Below, in pieces: positions 1 through 8,442 of a stretch of 19,804 bases of DNA. A model generated the notes under the pieces. The model worked only from the letters and a program-made list of their open reading frames with translations, did not search any database and had not been told where the DNA came from. Both the position numbers and the translations under genes were made by a program. Source of the stretch: JAYTQG01 sp043746815 (lineage in GTDB: Bacteria > Actinomycetota > Thermoleophilia > Miltoncostaeales > Miltoncostaeaceae); contig JAYTQG010000180.1 in the NCBI GenBank assembly GCA_043746815.1, positions 1-19,804 of the forward strand, read 5' to 3'. Numbering within the stretch: position 1 is the first letter of the stretch; every line of letters starts with the position of its first letter.

Positions 1-407
1 GAGTGGTTCGGGCCAATCGCCGTGAGCATCCGGGCAAGGGCATCGGCGGCCAGGCGTCGGCTGGGCGGGAGCTGAACCAGTAGCGGCCCGAGTCGTGAAC
101 CCAAGGGCTCGACGGATTCCAGAAAGCGAATGAGGAACTCGGTGTCCTCCTCCGTCTCCATGAACGTCGCCGAGTGCGTCAGGCGGCGATGCATTTTGAT
201 CGCGAAGCGAAAATCCTCGGGTACTGCTGATGCCCACTTTTCGAACGTCGAGGCGGACTGCAGGCGATAGAAGGTGGCGTTCACTTCGCAGGCACCAAGC
301 CGCGACGCGTAGTGCTCCAGGAACTTGGTTTGCGGCAGTCCCTCCGGGTAAAAGCCGGGCTTCCATTCCGGATAGGCCCAGCCCGACGTTCCAATGAAGT
401 GCGCCAT
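1..407 (-). CDS. DUF72 family protein, N-terminal part (cut by window edge)
   Basis: The minus strand reads open from an ATG at 407 to the left edge, giving about 135 residues. The start MAHFIGTSGWAYPEWKPGFY, followed by a YPEGLP segment and an EVNATFYRL segment near residues 41-49, is the characteristic opening of DUF72 (YecE-like) proteins, which have a TIM-barrel-like fold and no firmly established biochemical role. The family is usually about 240-250 residues, so roughly the last 110 lie outside the window. The gene is divergent from ispD, with only 38 nt between the two starts, so the promoters must overlap or the transcripts have very short leaders. Family assignment is confident; function is unknown. 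Confidence 0.88.
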   Translation of the reverse strand, partial: MAHFIGTSGWAYPEWKPGFYPEGLPQTKFLEHYASRLGACEVNATFYRLQSASTFEKWASAVPEDFRFAIKMHRRLTHSATFMETEEDTEFLIRFLESVEPLGSRLGPLLVQLPPSRRLAADALARMLTAIGPNH

Positions 408-445
408 GGCCCGCAGGCTACGCCCAGCGTATCCTCGGCGCCAGC

Positions 446-1132
446 ATGCGCACCGCAGTCATCATCGTTGCCGCAGGCGACGGCGTCCGCATGGGCGCCG
501 GAACGCCGAAGGCCCTCATTCCGCTCGCTGGTCGTCCGCTGGTCTGCTGGTCGCTCGCGACCTTCGCCGCTCACCCAGGGATCTCGGAACGAATCGTCGT
601 CGGGCCACCGGGACGCCTCGCAGAGATGTCGGCGGCCGTCGCTACCGTCGACCCGGATGCGCGCGTCGTCCCCGGGGGTGCGACGCGGGCACAGTCCGTC
701 GGCGCCGGGCTGGTTGCCCTGTCGGATGGGATCGATCGCGTGCTCGTGCACGACGCCGCTCGCCCTTTGGTTGGACCCGACCTCATCGATGATGTCTTGG
801 CAGCGCTCAATGATGCCCCCGGGGCCGTCGCCGCCCACCGTGTCGCCGACACGCTGAAACGTGCCAGCGTTGAGCTGACGATCGAGGCGACCGTCGATCG
901 AAGCGCCCTCTGGGCAGCCGAGACGCCCCAAGGCTTTCACCTCGCCGCGTTGCGGGCCGCCTACGGACAGCTGAGTGACGCCGAGATCGCCGCCGCAACG
1001 GACTGCGCGTCCATCGTTCAGGCAGCAGGCGCCATGGTCGTCATCGTCCCCTCGGGGGCGGCGAACCTGAAGGTCACAACGCCCGCGGACGCTGACATCG
1101 CGGCGCTCATCCTCATGGGGCGTTCCCGGTAG
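446..1132 (+). CDS. ispD: 2-C-methyl-D-erythritol 4-phosphate cytidylyltransferase
   Basis: IspD joins CTP to 2-C-methyl-D-erythritol 4-phosphate, releasing pyrophosphate, in the cytoplasmic MEP route to isoprenoid precursors. The 228-residue length fits the family. The nucleotide-binding opening is visible at residues 5-22 (VIIVAAGDGVRMG, then the lysine of GTPKAL), as are GGATRAQSV at 77-85, VHDAARPLV at 101-109 and a TPQGF motif towards the C-terminus. The ATG at 446 places the glycine-rich loop at the very N-terminus, as expected. There is no clear Shine-Dalgarno sequence; a TATCCT at 430-435 lies close enough upstream for a very short leader. It is the first gene of a tight operon that also holds ispF, the enzyme two steps later in the same pathway. 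Confidence 0.96.
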   Translation: MRTAVIIVAAGDGVRMGAGTPKALIPLAGRPLVCWSLATFAAHPGISERIVVGPPGRLAEMSAAVATVDPDARVVPGGATRAQSVGAGLVALSDGIDRVLVHDAARPLVGPDLIDDVLAALNDAPGAVAAHRVADTLKRASVELTIEATVDRSALWAAETPQGFHLAALRAAYGQLSDAEIAAATDCASIVQAAGAMVVIVPSGAANLKVTTPADADIAALILMGRSR

Positions 1133-1143
1133 CATCGGCGGTC

Positions 1144-2007
1144 GTGCTGACCGACTATCACCTCCACCTTCAACCGGATGGCATTGATGCTCGCGCGCGC
1201 GACTGCACCCGCTGGGAGGCCGATGGCGGTGCGCGAAGTCCGGCGTGGATTGGGCGGTATGTCGCACAGGCGAAGGCGCGCGCCGTCAGCGAAATTGCGA
1301 TCACCGAGCATGTTCACCGGTTCACCGAAGCGCGCGATTGGCACACCAATCCGTGGTGGCAGGGTGAGGCCACCGAGGACATCGACGTGCACGTTCAGGC
1401 TCTCGTCGACGCTCGGGCAGCGGGACTTCCCGTTCTTGTTGGTATCGAGATGGATTGGCTGCCCAACCGCACCGAGGAGATCTCGCGGTTTCTTGACCGG
1501 CGCCCCTTCGACATCGTGCTCGGGTCGGTCCACTGGATCGAGGAGCTTGCGATCGACCATCCGGACTACCCGGCCTGGGACCAGTCGACGCCCGAGGCGG
1601 TTTGGGAGGCCTACCTGACGGAGCTCACCGCGGCGGCCACGAGTGGACTCTTCGACGTGCTCGCCCACCCGGATCTTCCGAAGGTCTTCGGCGTGCATAT
1701 GCCCGCCGGATTCGAAGATCGCCTCGCCGAGACCACCGCCGCGATCGCCGCGTCGGGTGTCGCGATCGAGTGCTCGTCCGCTGGCCTCAGGAAGCCTGTC
1801 GGCGAGTTGTACCCCGATCCCGACTGGTTGGGCGCCTTCAACCGCGCAGGTGTTCCGGCGACCCTGTCCAGCGACGCACACCGCCCGGAGGACGTTGCCG
1901 CTGGCTATCCCCTCGCGGTCGCGGCGCTCCGCGGTGCTGGGTACGAGACCATCACGCGCTTCAATGCCCGCACGGCCGAGCAGGTGAGTCTTCGATGGGA
2001 CGCGTAG
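1144..2007 (+). CDS. PHP-domain phosphoesterase, histidinol-phosphatase-like
   Basis: This 287-residue protein carries the metal-binding pattern of the PHP superfamily: HxH at residues 6 and 8, ITEHVH at 53-58, the glutamate of GIEMD at 102, GSVHW with His130, LAHPD with His175, and SSDAH with Asp244 and His246. The C-terminal layout, including IECSS at 208-212, resembles the HisK/HolPase family, which hydrolyses L-histidinol phosphate. PHP enzymes also act on other phosphoesters, so the substrate is not certain. The GTG start at 1144 lies 11 nt after the ispD stop and puts the first HxH at the N-terminus. The 3' end overlaps ispF by 13 nt, so translation is probably coupled. Its place between ispD and ispF is unusual, because those two genes are commonly adjacent or fused. 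Confidence 0.87.
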   Translation: MLTDYHLHLQPDGIDARARDCTRWEADGGARSPAWIGRYVAQAKARAVSEIAITEHVHRFTEARDWHTNPWWQGEATEDIDVHVQALVDARAAGLPVLVGIEMDWLPNRTEEISRFLDRRPFDIVLGSVHWIEELAIDHPDYPAWDQSTPEAVWEAYLTELTAAATSGLFDVLAHPDLPKVFGVHMPAGFEDRLAETTAAIAASGVAIECSSAGLRKPVGELYPDPDWLGAFNRAGVPATLSSDAHRPEDVAAGYPLAVAALRGAGYETITRFNARTAEQVSLRWDA

Positions 2008-2461
2008 GTCTCGGCGTTGACGCGCATGGGTTCGGTCCAGGGCGGCCGCTCATGCTCGGCACCATTCACATTCCGCACGACCAGGGCCTCGTCGGCCACT
2101 CTGATGGTGACGTGCTCGCTCACGCGCTGTGTGATGCGCTCCTCTCGGCGTGTGGGCTGCCCGATATCGGCACGCACTTTCCACCGAGCGACGCGCAGTG
2201 GAAGGGCGTCTCCGGTGAACGACTCCTCGGGATCGTGATGGCGAAGCTCGCCGAGGCGGGCTACCGGGTGGCCAACGCCCACGCGGTCGTCATCTGCGAG
2301 CAGCCCAAGCTCGCACCCCACCGCGAGGCAATCCAAATGGCCCTCTCCGCGATCGTTGGTGCCCCCGTGAGTGTCCATGCCACGACGACTGAGGGCATGG
2401 GGTTCACCGGCCGCGGCGAGGGCATTGCGTGCCAGGCGGTTTGCCTACTTGAGGAGATGTC

Positions 2462-2465
<4 letters not shown>
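1995..2465 (+). CDS. ispF: 2-C-methyl-D-erythritol 2,4-cyclodiphosphate synthase
   Basis: IspF cyclises CDP-methylerythritol 2-phosphate to methylerythritol cyclodiphosphate with loss of CMP, in the cytoplasmic MEP pathway. The 156 residues match the family length. The metal ligands are visible as DAH at residues 9-11 and His43 in HSDGDVLAHAL. The C-terminal signature ATTTEGMGFTGRGEGIA (about 129-145) is nearly canonical. The long open frame extends far upstream, but the family begins just before the DxH motif, so ATG 1995 is chosen. This start lies inside the end of the PHP gene (13-nt overlap). The 3' end overlaps the cysS GTG in a GTGA junction. Confidence 0.96.
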
Positions 2466-3867
<1,402 letters not shown>

Positions 3868-3871
<4 letters not shown>

Positions 3872-4563
3872 GCACGAACGCCGATGAGGCCATCGTCTAC
3901 GGGCGCAATTCCGTCCGGGAACTGATCGCGGCGGGCCGTCGCGTTGTCAACGAAGTGTGGGTGCTTCCGCCGCTCGCGCACGAGCCGTGGCTGACCGGGC
4001 AACAGTTGAAGGTTGTGGACAAGGCCGCGCTCTCGCGCTTTTGCGGCAGCCCCGATCACCAAGGGGTCGCTGCCCGCACCCGCTCGTACCCCTACGCCTC
4101 CGATCGTGAGGTCCGTGACGCAGATGGGCCCATCATCGTTCTGGATGGCGTCCAAGACGTCCATAACTTGGGTGCGGTCGCTCGGGTCGCGGAAGCTGCG
4201 GGGGCGGCGGGCCTCGTGATCGCCGAGCGGGGGAGTCCGGGGGTGACGGCCGCGGTCTGCAAGGTCTCCTCCGGGGCGGTGGAACATCTCCTCATCGCGC
4301 GGCCGGAAAGTCTGGTCGCCTTCGTCCACGACGCGAAGGGAACCGGCCGTCGCGCATACGGCGCCGTCGAGGCCGAGGGTGTCGACTTCCGCGAGGCAGG
4401 AATGGACCGCCAGTCCATCATCGTGGTCGGAGCTGAAGGGGAGGGCATTCGGCCCCGGATGTTGGAGGTTCTGGACCAGGTCGTGACGATCCCGATGGTC
4501 GGCAAGGTCTCGTCACTGAACCTCTCGGTGGCGTGTGGGGTCCTGGTTTTCGCGACCCGGTAG
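3868..4563 (+). CDS. rlmB: 23S rRNA 2'-O-methyltransferase, RlmB/TrmH type
   Basis: A SpoU-family (SPOUT fold) methyltransferase of 231 residues. RlmB uses S-adenosylmethionine to methylate the 2'-hydroxyl of a guanosine in the peptidyl-transferase region of 23S rRNA. The N-terminal 75 residues look like the L30e-like substrate-binding domain (YGRNSVRELI at 11-20). The three SpoU motifs follow: LDGVQDVHNLGAVAR at 92-106, VVGAEGEGI at 186-194, and IPMVGKVSSLNLSVA at 208-222. The start codon overlaps the cysS stop as ATGA. The cysS-rlmB order is common in actinobacteria and Firmicutes. The exact target nucleotide is inferred from family and context. Confidence 0.93.
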
Positions 4564-4571
4564 CCAACGGT

Positions 4572-4593
4572 CCCCGGCGCCAATTTGCCGGGG
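4572..4593 (+). terminator. Probable terminator hairpin after rlmB
   Basis: Nine bases after the rlmB stop, CCCCGGC (4572-4578) pairs perfectly with GCCGGGG (4587-4593) around an 8-nt loop. It is followed by TTTGTT, a weak T-rich run. This fits a rho-independent terminator of the ispD-rlmB operon, although the T run is short. Confidence 0.6.
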
Positions 4594-4597
4594 TTTG

Positions 4598-4626
4598 TTG
4601 ACTTTGTCACGAAGAGCCGATAGAAA
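4598..4626 (+). promoter_or_regulatory. Candidate promoter for the sigma factor gene
   Basis: TTGACT at 4598-4603 is a good -35 match. A TAGAAA sits at 4621-4626 after a 17-nt spacer and is a weaker -10. If used, the leader to the ATG at 4729 would be about 95-100 nt and would contain the TCAAGT repeats described separately. This is inferred from sequence only. Confidence 0.35.
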
Positions 4627-4628
4627 CC

Positions 4629-4673
4629 CCTCAAGTGACCTAAAGCAAGCCTCAAGTTGAGGCTCAGACTTGA
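4629..4673. promoter_or_regulatory. TCAAGT repeat cluster with palindrome upstream of sigma gene
   Basis: TCAAGT occurs at 4631-4636 and 4652-4657, exactly 21 nt apart and each preceded by CC, and in inverted orientation as ACTTGA at 4668-4673. The middle copy is part of the 15-nt palindrome GCCTCAAGTTGAGGC (4649-4663). Two-helical-turn spacing and the inverted arm look like a multi-site operator, or a folded leader if transcription starts near 4633. No regulator is identified. Confidence 0.4.
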
Positions 4674-4728
4674 CGGTACACCAGGGGAGTTTCCCCCGCT
4701 CAAACGCATATTTTCAATCGAGGATCCG

Positions 4729-5391
4729 ATGGCAGCTCCCCAGACCGCAAAAACCCACGGCGTCTACGCACTCCAAGAGTCCCACGAGCGCGCGACCGTC
4801 CGGGCGGCCCAAGCCGGTGATCCTCGCGCCATGAATCGCCTCATTGATCGGTACCGCCCGATCATTCGGATGAAGGCCTCCAGCTACTTCCTCGCCGGAG
4901 GCGATCACGAGGACCTGGTCCAGGAAGGCCTCATCGGATTGGTCAAGGCCGTCCGTGACTACCGCACCGATAAGGACACCTCCTTCCGGTCGTTCCTCGA
5001 GCTCTGCGTCACCCGCCAGATCATCACCGCGATCAAGACGGCGGCCCGCAAGAAGCACTCGCCGATGAACACCTACGTCTCATTCAGCTACTCCAAAGCG
5101 GGGAGCGACGAGACCACCCTGGCCGACATTCTCCCGGGCGATCCGGTCTCCGACCCGTTGACCCAGGTCATCTCCCGCGACGAGCTCTCCAGTCTCGTGG
5201 ACGCGCTGTCTGGAAGTCTCTCCTCACTGGAGCGCGAAGTGCTTCGCCTCTACCTGGAGGGTCGTTCCTACGAGTTCATCGGCGATAAGTTGGATCGCAA
5301 GCCGAAGGCCGTCGACAACGCCCTGCAGCGCATCAAGCGCAAGATCGTCGCGCACCGGGCGTCCCGGGAAGCCGTCCAGCCGCTGCGGTAG
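4729..5391 (+). CDS. sigH: RNA polymerase sigma-70 family factor, SigH/sigma-30-like
   Basis: A 220-residue sigma factor containing regions 2 and 4 without the long region 1 of housekeeping factors. Residues 62-71 (DLVQEGLIGL) are the core-binding helix of region 2.2. Residues 86-110 (FRSFLELCVTRQIITAIKTA and the following basic residues) are very like the -10 recognition region of the Firmicutes SpoIIA/Spo0H sigma-H group. Region 4.2 with its helix-turn-helix lies at about 178-206. The ATG at 4729 is preferred over upstream in-frame starts because GAGG at 4720-4723 sits 5 nt before it. It follows the cysS-rlmB block, the usual location in actinobacteria. Whether the name SigH implies the same regulon as in other phyla is unknown, and no anti-sigma gene is adjacent. 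Confidence 0.87.
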   Translation: MAAPQTAKTHGVYALQESHERATVRAAQAGDPRAMNRLIDRYRPIIRMKASSYFLAGGDHEDLVQEGLIGLVKAVRDYRTDKDTSFRSFLELCVTRQIITAIKTAARKKHSPMNTYVSFSYSKAGSDETTLADILPGDPVSDPLTQVISRDELSSLVDALSGSLSSLEREVLRLYLEGRSYEFIGDKLDRKPKAVDNALQRIKRKIVAHRASREAVQPLR

Positions 5392-5462
5392 CCGCGCTCC
5401 GCAACACCCGACCCGCTCAGCGCCGCTCCCAACCGCGCCGATGCCTTCCCTGGAGGCTCGGA

Positions 5463-6260
5463 GTGGCCGGGCCCGGAGCAAAGGCGAGTCCGTTGGCACT
5501 CGATATCTATGTCGGCCCGCTGTGTCGGTACTACACCTCCGACTGGGAGCCAGTCACGTCCCGGGTTGGCCGTGACGCCGGAGTGGCAGTTTTGGCCGGT
5601 AGCGTCAAGGATGCGAGCCCCGGTCGGATCGCCCCGAGCGACGAGGTTGTCCTTGAGACCGCCGATGCCATCTCCGAATGGCAACTGGAACTTGCCTACA
5701 CCCTGACGCGGCACGGAGTCATCGACTTCGGATGGGCCGAACATCGGAGCCTCGACTACCGCGTCGATCGCCCTGACTGGGACGGCTGGGGTGCACTGCG
5801 CCTCTGGGCGGCTCTTTTGCACGAGAACTCCCCCGCGAAGCCGGATCGCCTTCCGGAGGACTGGCAGGAGTCACCGATCCTCGTGACATACGCGAATGCC
5901 GATGCCGAGAGTGCCTTTCCGCACCTCTTGCAAGACATATCCATGTGGCTTCCGCTGGAGAAAGACGTCATTCTCTCCGGGCCCGCACCTGACGAGCGCG
6001 TGCAGGCCTTCGGAGCTCTCGGAATGCTCGTCGACGAGCTTGAGGCGATCAACAAGATCAGCTGGCAAGCCGATGACCTGACCATCGCCCGCTGGATCGT
6101 GGCGGGGCTCGACACGCCTCCCGAGGACCTCGGATCCCTCGAAGCAGGTGGGCGCACCATGCCACTTCTCGAGGACGCGGCGAAATTTGGCTTTGCTGTT
6201 ACATATCGTCTCGCAAGAATTGCACGGAGACGGTGGCAGCCCCTAGTATTGCACTACTAA
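5463..6260 (+). CDS. Unrecognised 265-residue soluble protein
   Basis: I do not recognise this family firmly. The GTG start at 5463 is supported by GGAGG at 5452-5456, six bases upstream. The N-terminal segment LDIYVGPLCRYYTSDWEPV (residues 13-31) looks like a conserved family opening rather than a signal peptide, and there is no membrane segment. The protein is acidic and tryptophan-rich, with many W/D/E positions between 90 and 165 and a basic, hydrophobic tail. It lies 71 nt after the sigma gene and 82 nt before the tRNA-Thr gene. The last 80 bases are noticeably more AT-rich than the surroundings. It could be an immunity-type or stress protein, but nothing in the sequence decides this. 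Confidence 0.72.
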   Translation: MAGPGAKASPLALDIYVGPLCRYYTSDWEPVTSRVGRDAGVAVLAGSVKDASPGRIAPSDEVVLETADAISEWQLELAYTLTRHGVIDFGWAEHRSLDYRVDRPDWDGWGALRLWAALLHENSPAKPDRLPEDWQESPILVTYANADAESAFPHLLQDISMWLPLEKDVILSGPAPDERVQAFGALGMLVDELEAINKISWQADDLTIARWIVAGLDTPPEDLGSLEAGGRTMPLLEDAAKFGFAVTYRLARIARRRWQPLVLHY

Positions 6261-6342
6261 TATTACGTAACATCTGACCGGCGCTGCCTCGGTGCCCGCT
6301 CCACTCGAAGCCCCGCCCCCGGCGCGGTATCCTTCCGGCCCC

Positions 6343-6416
6343 GCCGGAATAGCTCAGCTGGCCAGAGCAGCCGCCTTGTAAGCGGCAGGTCTCGGGTTCG
6401 AATCCCGATTCCGGCT
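6343..6416 (+). tRNA. tRNA-Thr (anticodon UGU)
   Basis: A full cloverleaf can be drawn. The acceptor arm GCCGGAA (6343-6349) pairs with TTCCGGC (6409-6415), with T6416 as discriminator. The D arm is GCTC/GAGC. The anticodon stem GCCGC/GCGGC encloses the loop CTTGTAA with anticodon TGT, and the T arm TCGGG/CCCGA encloses TTCGAAT. The CCA end is not encoded. A TATCCT at 6328-6333 lies at a suitable -10 distance, with only a poor -35. The 3' half of this gene is the left copy of a 51-bp repeat found again at 13349-13399, so the gene has served as an integration site and is kept intact by the left junction. Confidence 0.96.
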
Positions 6417-6417
6417 T
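6367..6417 (+). repeat. Left 51-bp direct repeat (attL-like) in tRNA-Thr
   Basis: These 51 bases, from the end of the D arm to one base past the discriminator, are identical to 13349-13399. Weaker similarity runs on for about 16 more bases to a shared CCTGCA (6428-6433 and 13410-13415). Integrases of the tyrosine recombinase family commonly use tRNA 3' halves of this kind as attB, leaving an intact tRNA at one end and the duplicated 3' half at the other. Confidence 0.85.
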
Positions 6418-6717
6418 GTAGAAAATACCTGCATGCGGCAATTTCATTCCAACCTGAGTGGCGTGGAGGGACCTCGTGGAGTGCGTCTCCCACCATTTCC
6501 CCACCACCGACGATGGCGTCGGATGTACACAAGACTTACCTCGCCAACGGGGTGGTTGGCTTGCCCTGGTGCATCCGAATCGCGTGACCTGTCGTCTTCT
6601 CGGAAGCACCGGCGGCGCTTCGCCCAAACGGACTGGGTGCTCCGAGGAGTGGAGACTGAGTGACCTCTAGGCAGACGCCCTTGCTGCGCGCCGCAGAGAG
6701 CGCGCTCAAGTCCAGAA
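6418..6717. other. Non-coding stretch at the left end of the island
   Basis: About 335 bases separate the tRNA repeat from the HEPN gene. Short open frames exist on both strands, but none has a plausible start, ribosome binding site or protein-like composition. The integrase expected beside an attachment site is not here. Minus-strand frames through the tRNA give only the usual meaningless peptide produced by reading a tRNA backwards. Confidence 0.6.
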
Positions 6718-6745
6718 TTGTCTCGTGAGCACGGGCGGATAAAGT
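6718..6745 (+). promoter_or_regulatory. Candidate promoter giving a leaderless HEPN transcript
   Basis: TTGTCT (6718-6723) and TAAAGT (6740-6745) are separated by 16 nt, each matching four of six consensus positions. Transcription would start about seven bases later, at or next to the ATG at 6753. This would explain why the gene has no visible Shine-Dalgarno sequence. Confidence 0.4.
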
Positions 6746-6752
6746 CGCCGAC

Positions 6753-7946
6753 ATGCCTCAAGCCTCCCTGGACGACATGGAGTTCTTCGTCGACGGTTCG
6801 ACGGTGGGTGGTGCGTTTCGTTTGTCCGACGCGGCCCGCGATACCGCAACCGAGATCATCGACGACTGGACTGTCGAGGTACGCGCCGGAAGTCGAGTCG
6901 TCGTTGCGCGCGGCAAAGGCGGCGCCTCCTATGACGAGGCGCGCGACAATGCTCTGGACGCTGCCAACCGAGCTCTGGACTTCATCTGCCTAAGCGGCGC
7001 CCGACCGTTGGCCATTCGTGACACGGCAACGGAACACATCGTTTGGTGGTCGCAGGGCGCCCAGTCGGTCGTACGGCTGCTGAGCGTGCCCACGCTCACC
7101 CTCCATGTCGGCGCGGTCACGGTCACCGGGGGAAAGCCTGTCGTCCCACTTCCCCCGGAGTGGCAGGCGAGCGCCAGATACTTCCGACTGTCACAGCTCA
7201 CCGATGACCTGTTCGACTCGTTCCGCAATCTTTACCTCGCGTTGGAGTCGATCCTCGACCACCTCGCACCGCAACGGGCTGGCGAAGGCGAAGGCAAGTG
7301 GTTACGTCGCGCGCTCACTGAGGCGGGCAAGGTGGTCTACCTGGGTGGGCACGCCCCCAAGGATGCGCCGGACCCTGTCGAAGCGCTCTACGACGAACTC
7401 TACCGCTCGACGCGGAACCAGATCTTTCACGCGAAGACCACACGCGCACATCTACTGCCGCACAACAGCCCTGCTCGGAACGCCGTCGAAGAGACCGCCA
7501 GACGTGCCGCGTACTTCTATCTGGCGCTGGCTGAGAAGGTCATCCACCTCCGCCCGCCCGGAAGTGGAGTGTTCGCCGGATTCTGGCAGATGCAGGTTGA
7601 CGCCCTGGCGCCCCGGCTCGGAATCGCAGCGACGAACGATCTCGCGCCGTTCTCGGCTGATGACGTCGTGATCAATCCCAGCGGCGGTGAACTTGTCGCG
7701 CTCTGCGTGAGCCGAGCATTGGAGCTTGACCGACCGTTCGAGCACGCTTTCCTCGGTGTGGCTCCCGGTTCAGCGATAGCCAAGCTGGGGCAGGTAACTC
7801 GGATCTGTTCGACAGTCGGCGGCGAGCCGCTCTCGGCCGGGATTCCCGAAGGTACGCTCCTTATTTCCGACATCGATCGGTTCGAAGCCCTCGTTGTTCT
7901 TCGCGGCCGGAACGCGAACGGACCAAAGCGGGACTTTGCTTCATAG
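6753..7946 (+). CDS. HEPN-domain protein, candidate ribonuclease
   Basis: A 397-residue protein with no signal peptide. Residues about 150-265 look like a HEPN domain: an amphipathic helix with SFRNLYLALESILDHL at 156-171, then a helix ending in the motif RNQIFH at 221-226. That motif is R-X4-H with the polar Asn directly after Arg that is typical of catalytic HEPN RNases. The following helix (AAYFYLALAEKVIHL, 252-266) would close the bundle. The N-terminal 140 residues and the C-terminal 130 are probably beta-rich and unrecognised. HEPN RNases act in toxin-antitoxin, abortive infection and CRISPR systems by cutting RNA, and many HEPN proteins of this length are annotated only as hypothetical. 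The start at ATG 6753 has no Shine-Dalgarno sequence. The HEPN call rests on the motif and helix pattern, not on a database match. Confidence 0.72.
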   Translation: MPQASLDDMEFFVDGSTVGGAFRLSDAARDTATEIIDDWTVEVRAGSRVVVARGKGGASYDEARDNALDAANRALDFICLSGARPLAIRDTATEHIVWWSQGAQSVVRLLSVPTLTLHVGAVTVTGGKPVVPLPPEWQASARYFRLSQLTDDLFDSFRNLYLALESILDHLAPQRAGEGEGKWLRRALTEAGKVVYLGGHAPKDAPDPVEALYDELYRSTRNQIFHAKTTRAHLLPHNSPARNAVEETARRAAYFYLALAEKVIHLRPPGSGVFAGFWQMQVDALAPRLGIAATNDLAPFSADDVVINPSGGELVALCVSRALELDRPFEHAFLGVAPGSAIAKLGQVTRICSTVGGEPLSAGIPEGTLLISDIDRFEALVVLRGRNANGPKRDFAS

Positions 7947-7962
7947 TCGAAGCGGTTCTTCT

Positions 7963-7975
7963 CCCGCGGAGCGGG
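7963..7975 (+). terminator. Small GC hairpin after the HEPN gene
   Basis: CCCGC (7963-7967) and GCGGG (7971-7975) form a five-pair stem with a 3-nt loop, 16 nt after the HEPN stop. There is no T run immediately after it, so a terminator role is only possible. Confidence 0.3.
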
Positions 7976-8059
7976 CTCGTGTTTCAGGGGGACCCGACCA
8001 GGCGCAGGACACTGGTGAAGGACCAACGAGAACTAATGACCCGAGCGCCCGGGGTAACC

Positions 8060-8090
8060 AGTGGGAGAAGCCACCCTGGGTCCTCCCACT
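8060..8090. terminator. Inverted repeat between convergent genes
   Basis: AGTGGGAG (8060-8067) and CTCCCACT (8083-8090) are perfect eight-base arms around a 15-nt loop. The repeat lies between the ends of the HEPN gene (7946) and the convergent 56-residue gene (8101), ten bases beyond the latter's stop. The position suggests a shared or minus-strand terminator. Neither side has a clear T run. Confidence 0.45.
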
Positions 8091-8100
8091 CCATGGTCTG

Positions 8101-8271
8101 CTACTTCTCTTTACGGACTCCCTTGAAGGGCGTTCCGTCCGCCTTGCCGGCCATGAACTGGCCTGTGGCAGTGTCTCGTTTGGTCCAGACCCCGTTCGGG
8201 GTCTTTGTCTGGGACCGGCCACGGACCGCGCCGATCCGGTGACCGTCTCCCGTTGGTGGGTTCTTCGCCAT
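8101..8271 (-). CDS. Small conserved-looking basic protein, 56 residues
   Basis: This gene is short enough to be missed by length filters. An ATG at 8271 follows an almost ideal ribosome binding site (GAGGAGGTG, on the minus strand just upstream, about 4 nt from the start), and the frame is open for 56 codons to a TAG at 8101. The product begins MAKNPPTGDGHRIGAVRGRS, continues with a KRDTATGQFM segment (residues 32-41) and ends TPFKGVRKEK. It is strongly basic and glycine-rich, with no membrane segment. I recall short hypothetical proteins with the same opening and ending in many bacteria, but no function. It is divergent from the cassette at 8443 and convergent with the HEPN gene. An RNA- or DNA-binding role would fit the composition but is not shown. 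Confidence 0.82.
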   Translation of the reverse strand: MAKNPPTGDGHRIGAVRGRSQTKTPNGVWTKRDTATGQFMAGKADGTPFKGVRKEK

Positions 8272-8349
8272 TTTTCACCTCCTCTCGCTGATCAGGATGC
8301 GCTTCGCGGGACGCTGTCTCCGGAGCAGGCCCTTCGGTTAGGAATTGGC

Positions 8350-8367
8350 CCCGTCGTTGCCGACGGG
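8350..8367. other. Stem-loop in the divergent intergenic region
   Basis: CCCGTCG (8350-8356) and CGACGGG (8361-8367) form a perfect seven-pair stem with a TTGC tetraloop. It sits between the divergent starts at 8271 and 8443. It could be an operator or part of a leader. Confidence 0.35.
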
Positions 8368-8442
8368 CTTGCATGGGCTCAAGTTGGGCGTCTAAGCTGA
8401 CGATACCAAGAACACTCCAACTTTCCTACAAGGAACGCCCCG

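Noticed and set aside
281..1267. Long minus-strand open frame across ispD
   Set aside because: It is the high-GC shadow of ispD, with low-complexity Arg/Gly/Asp composition and no family features.
6199..6627. Minus-strand frame giving a peptide ending SGFEPETCRLQGG across the tRNA
   Set aside because: This peptide is what a tRNA gene gives when read backwards; the same string appears at the second copy (13322-13729). Not a gene.
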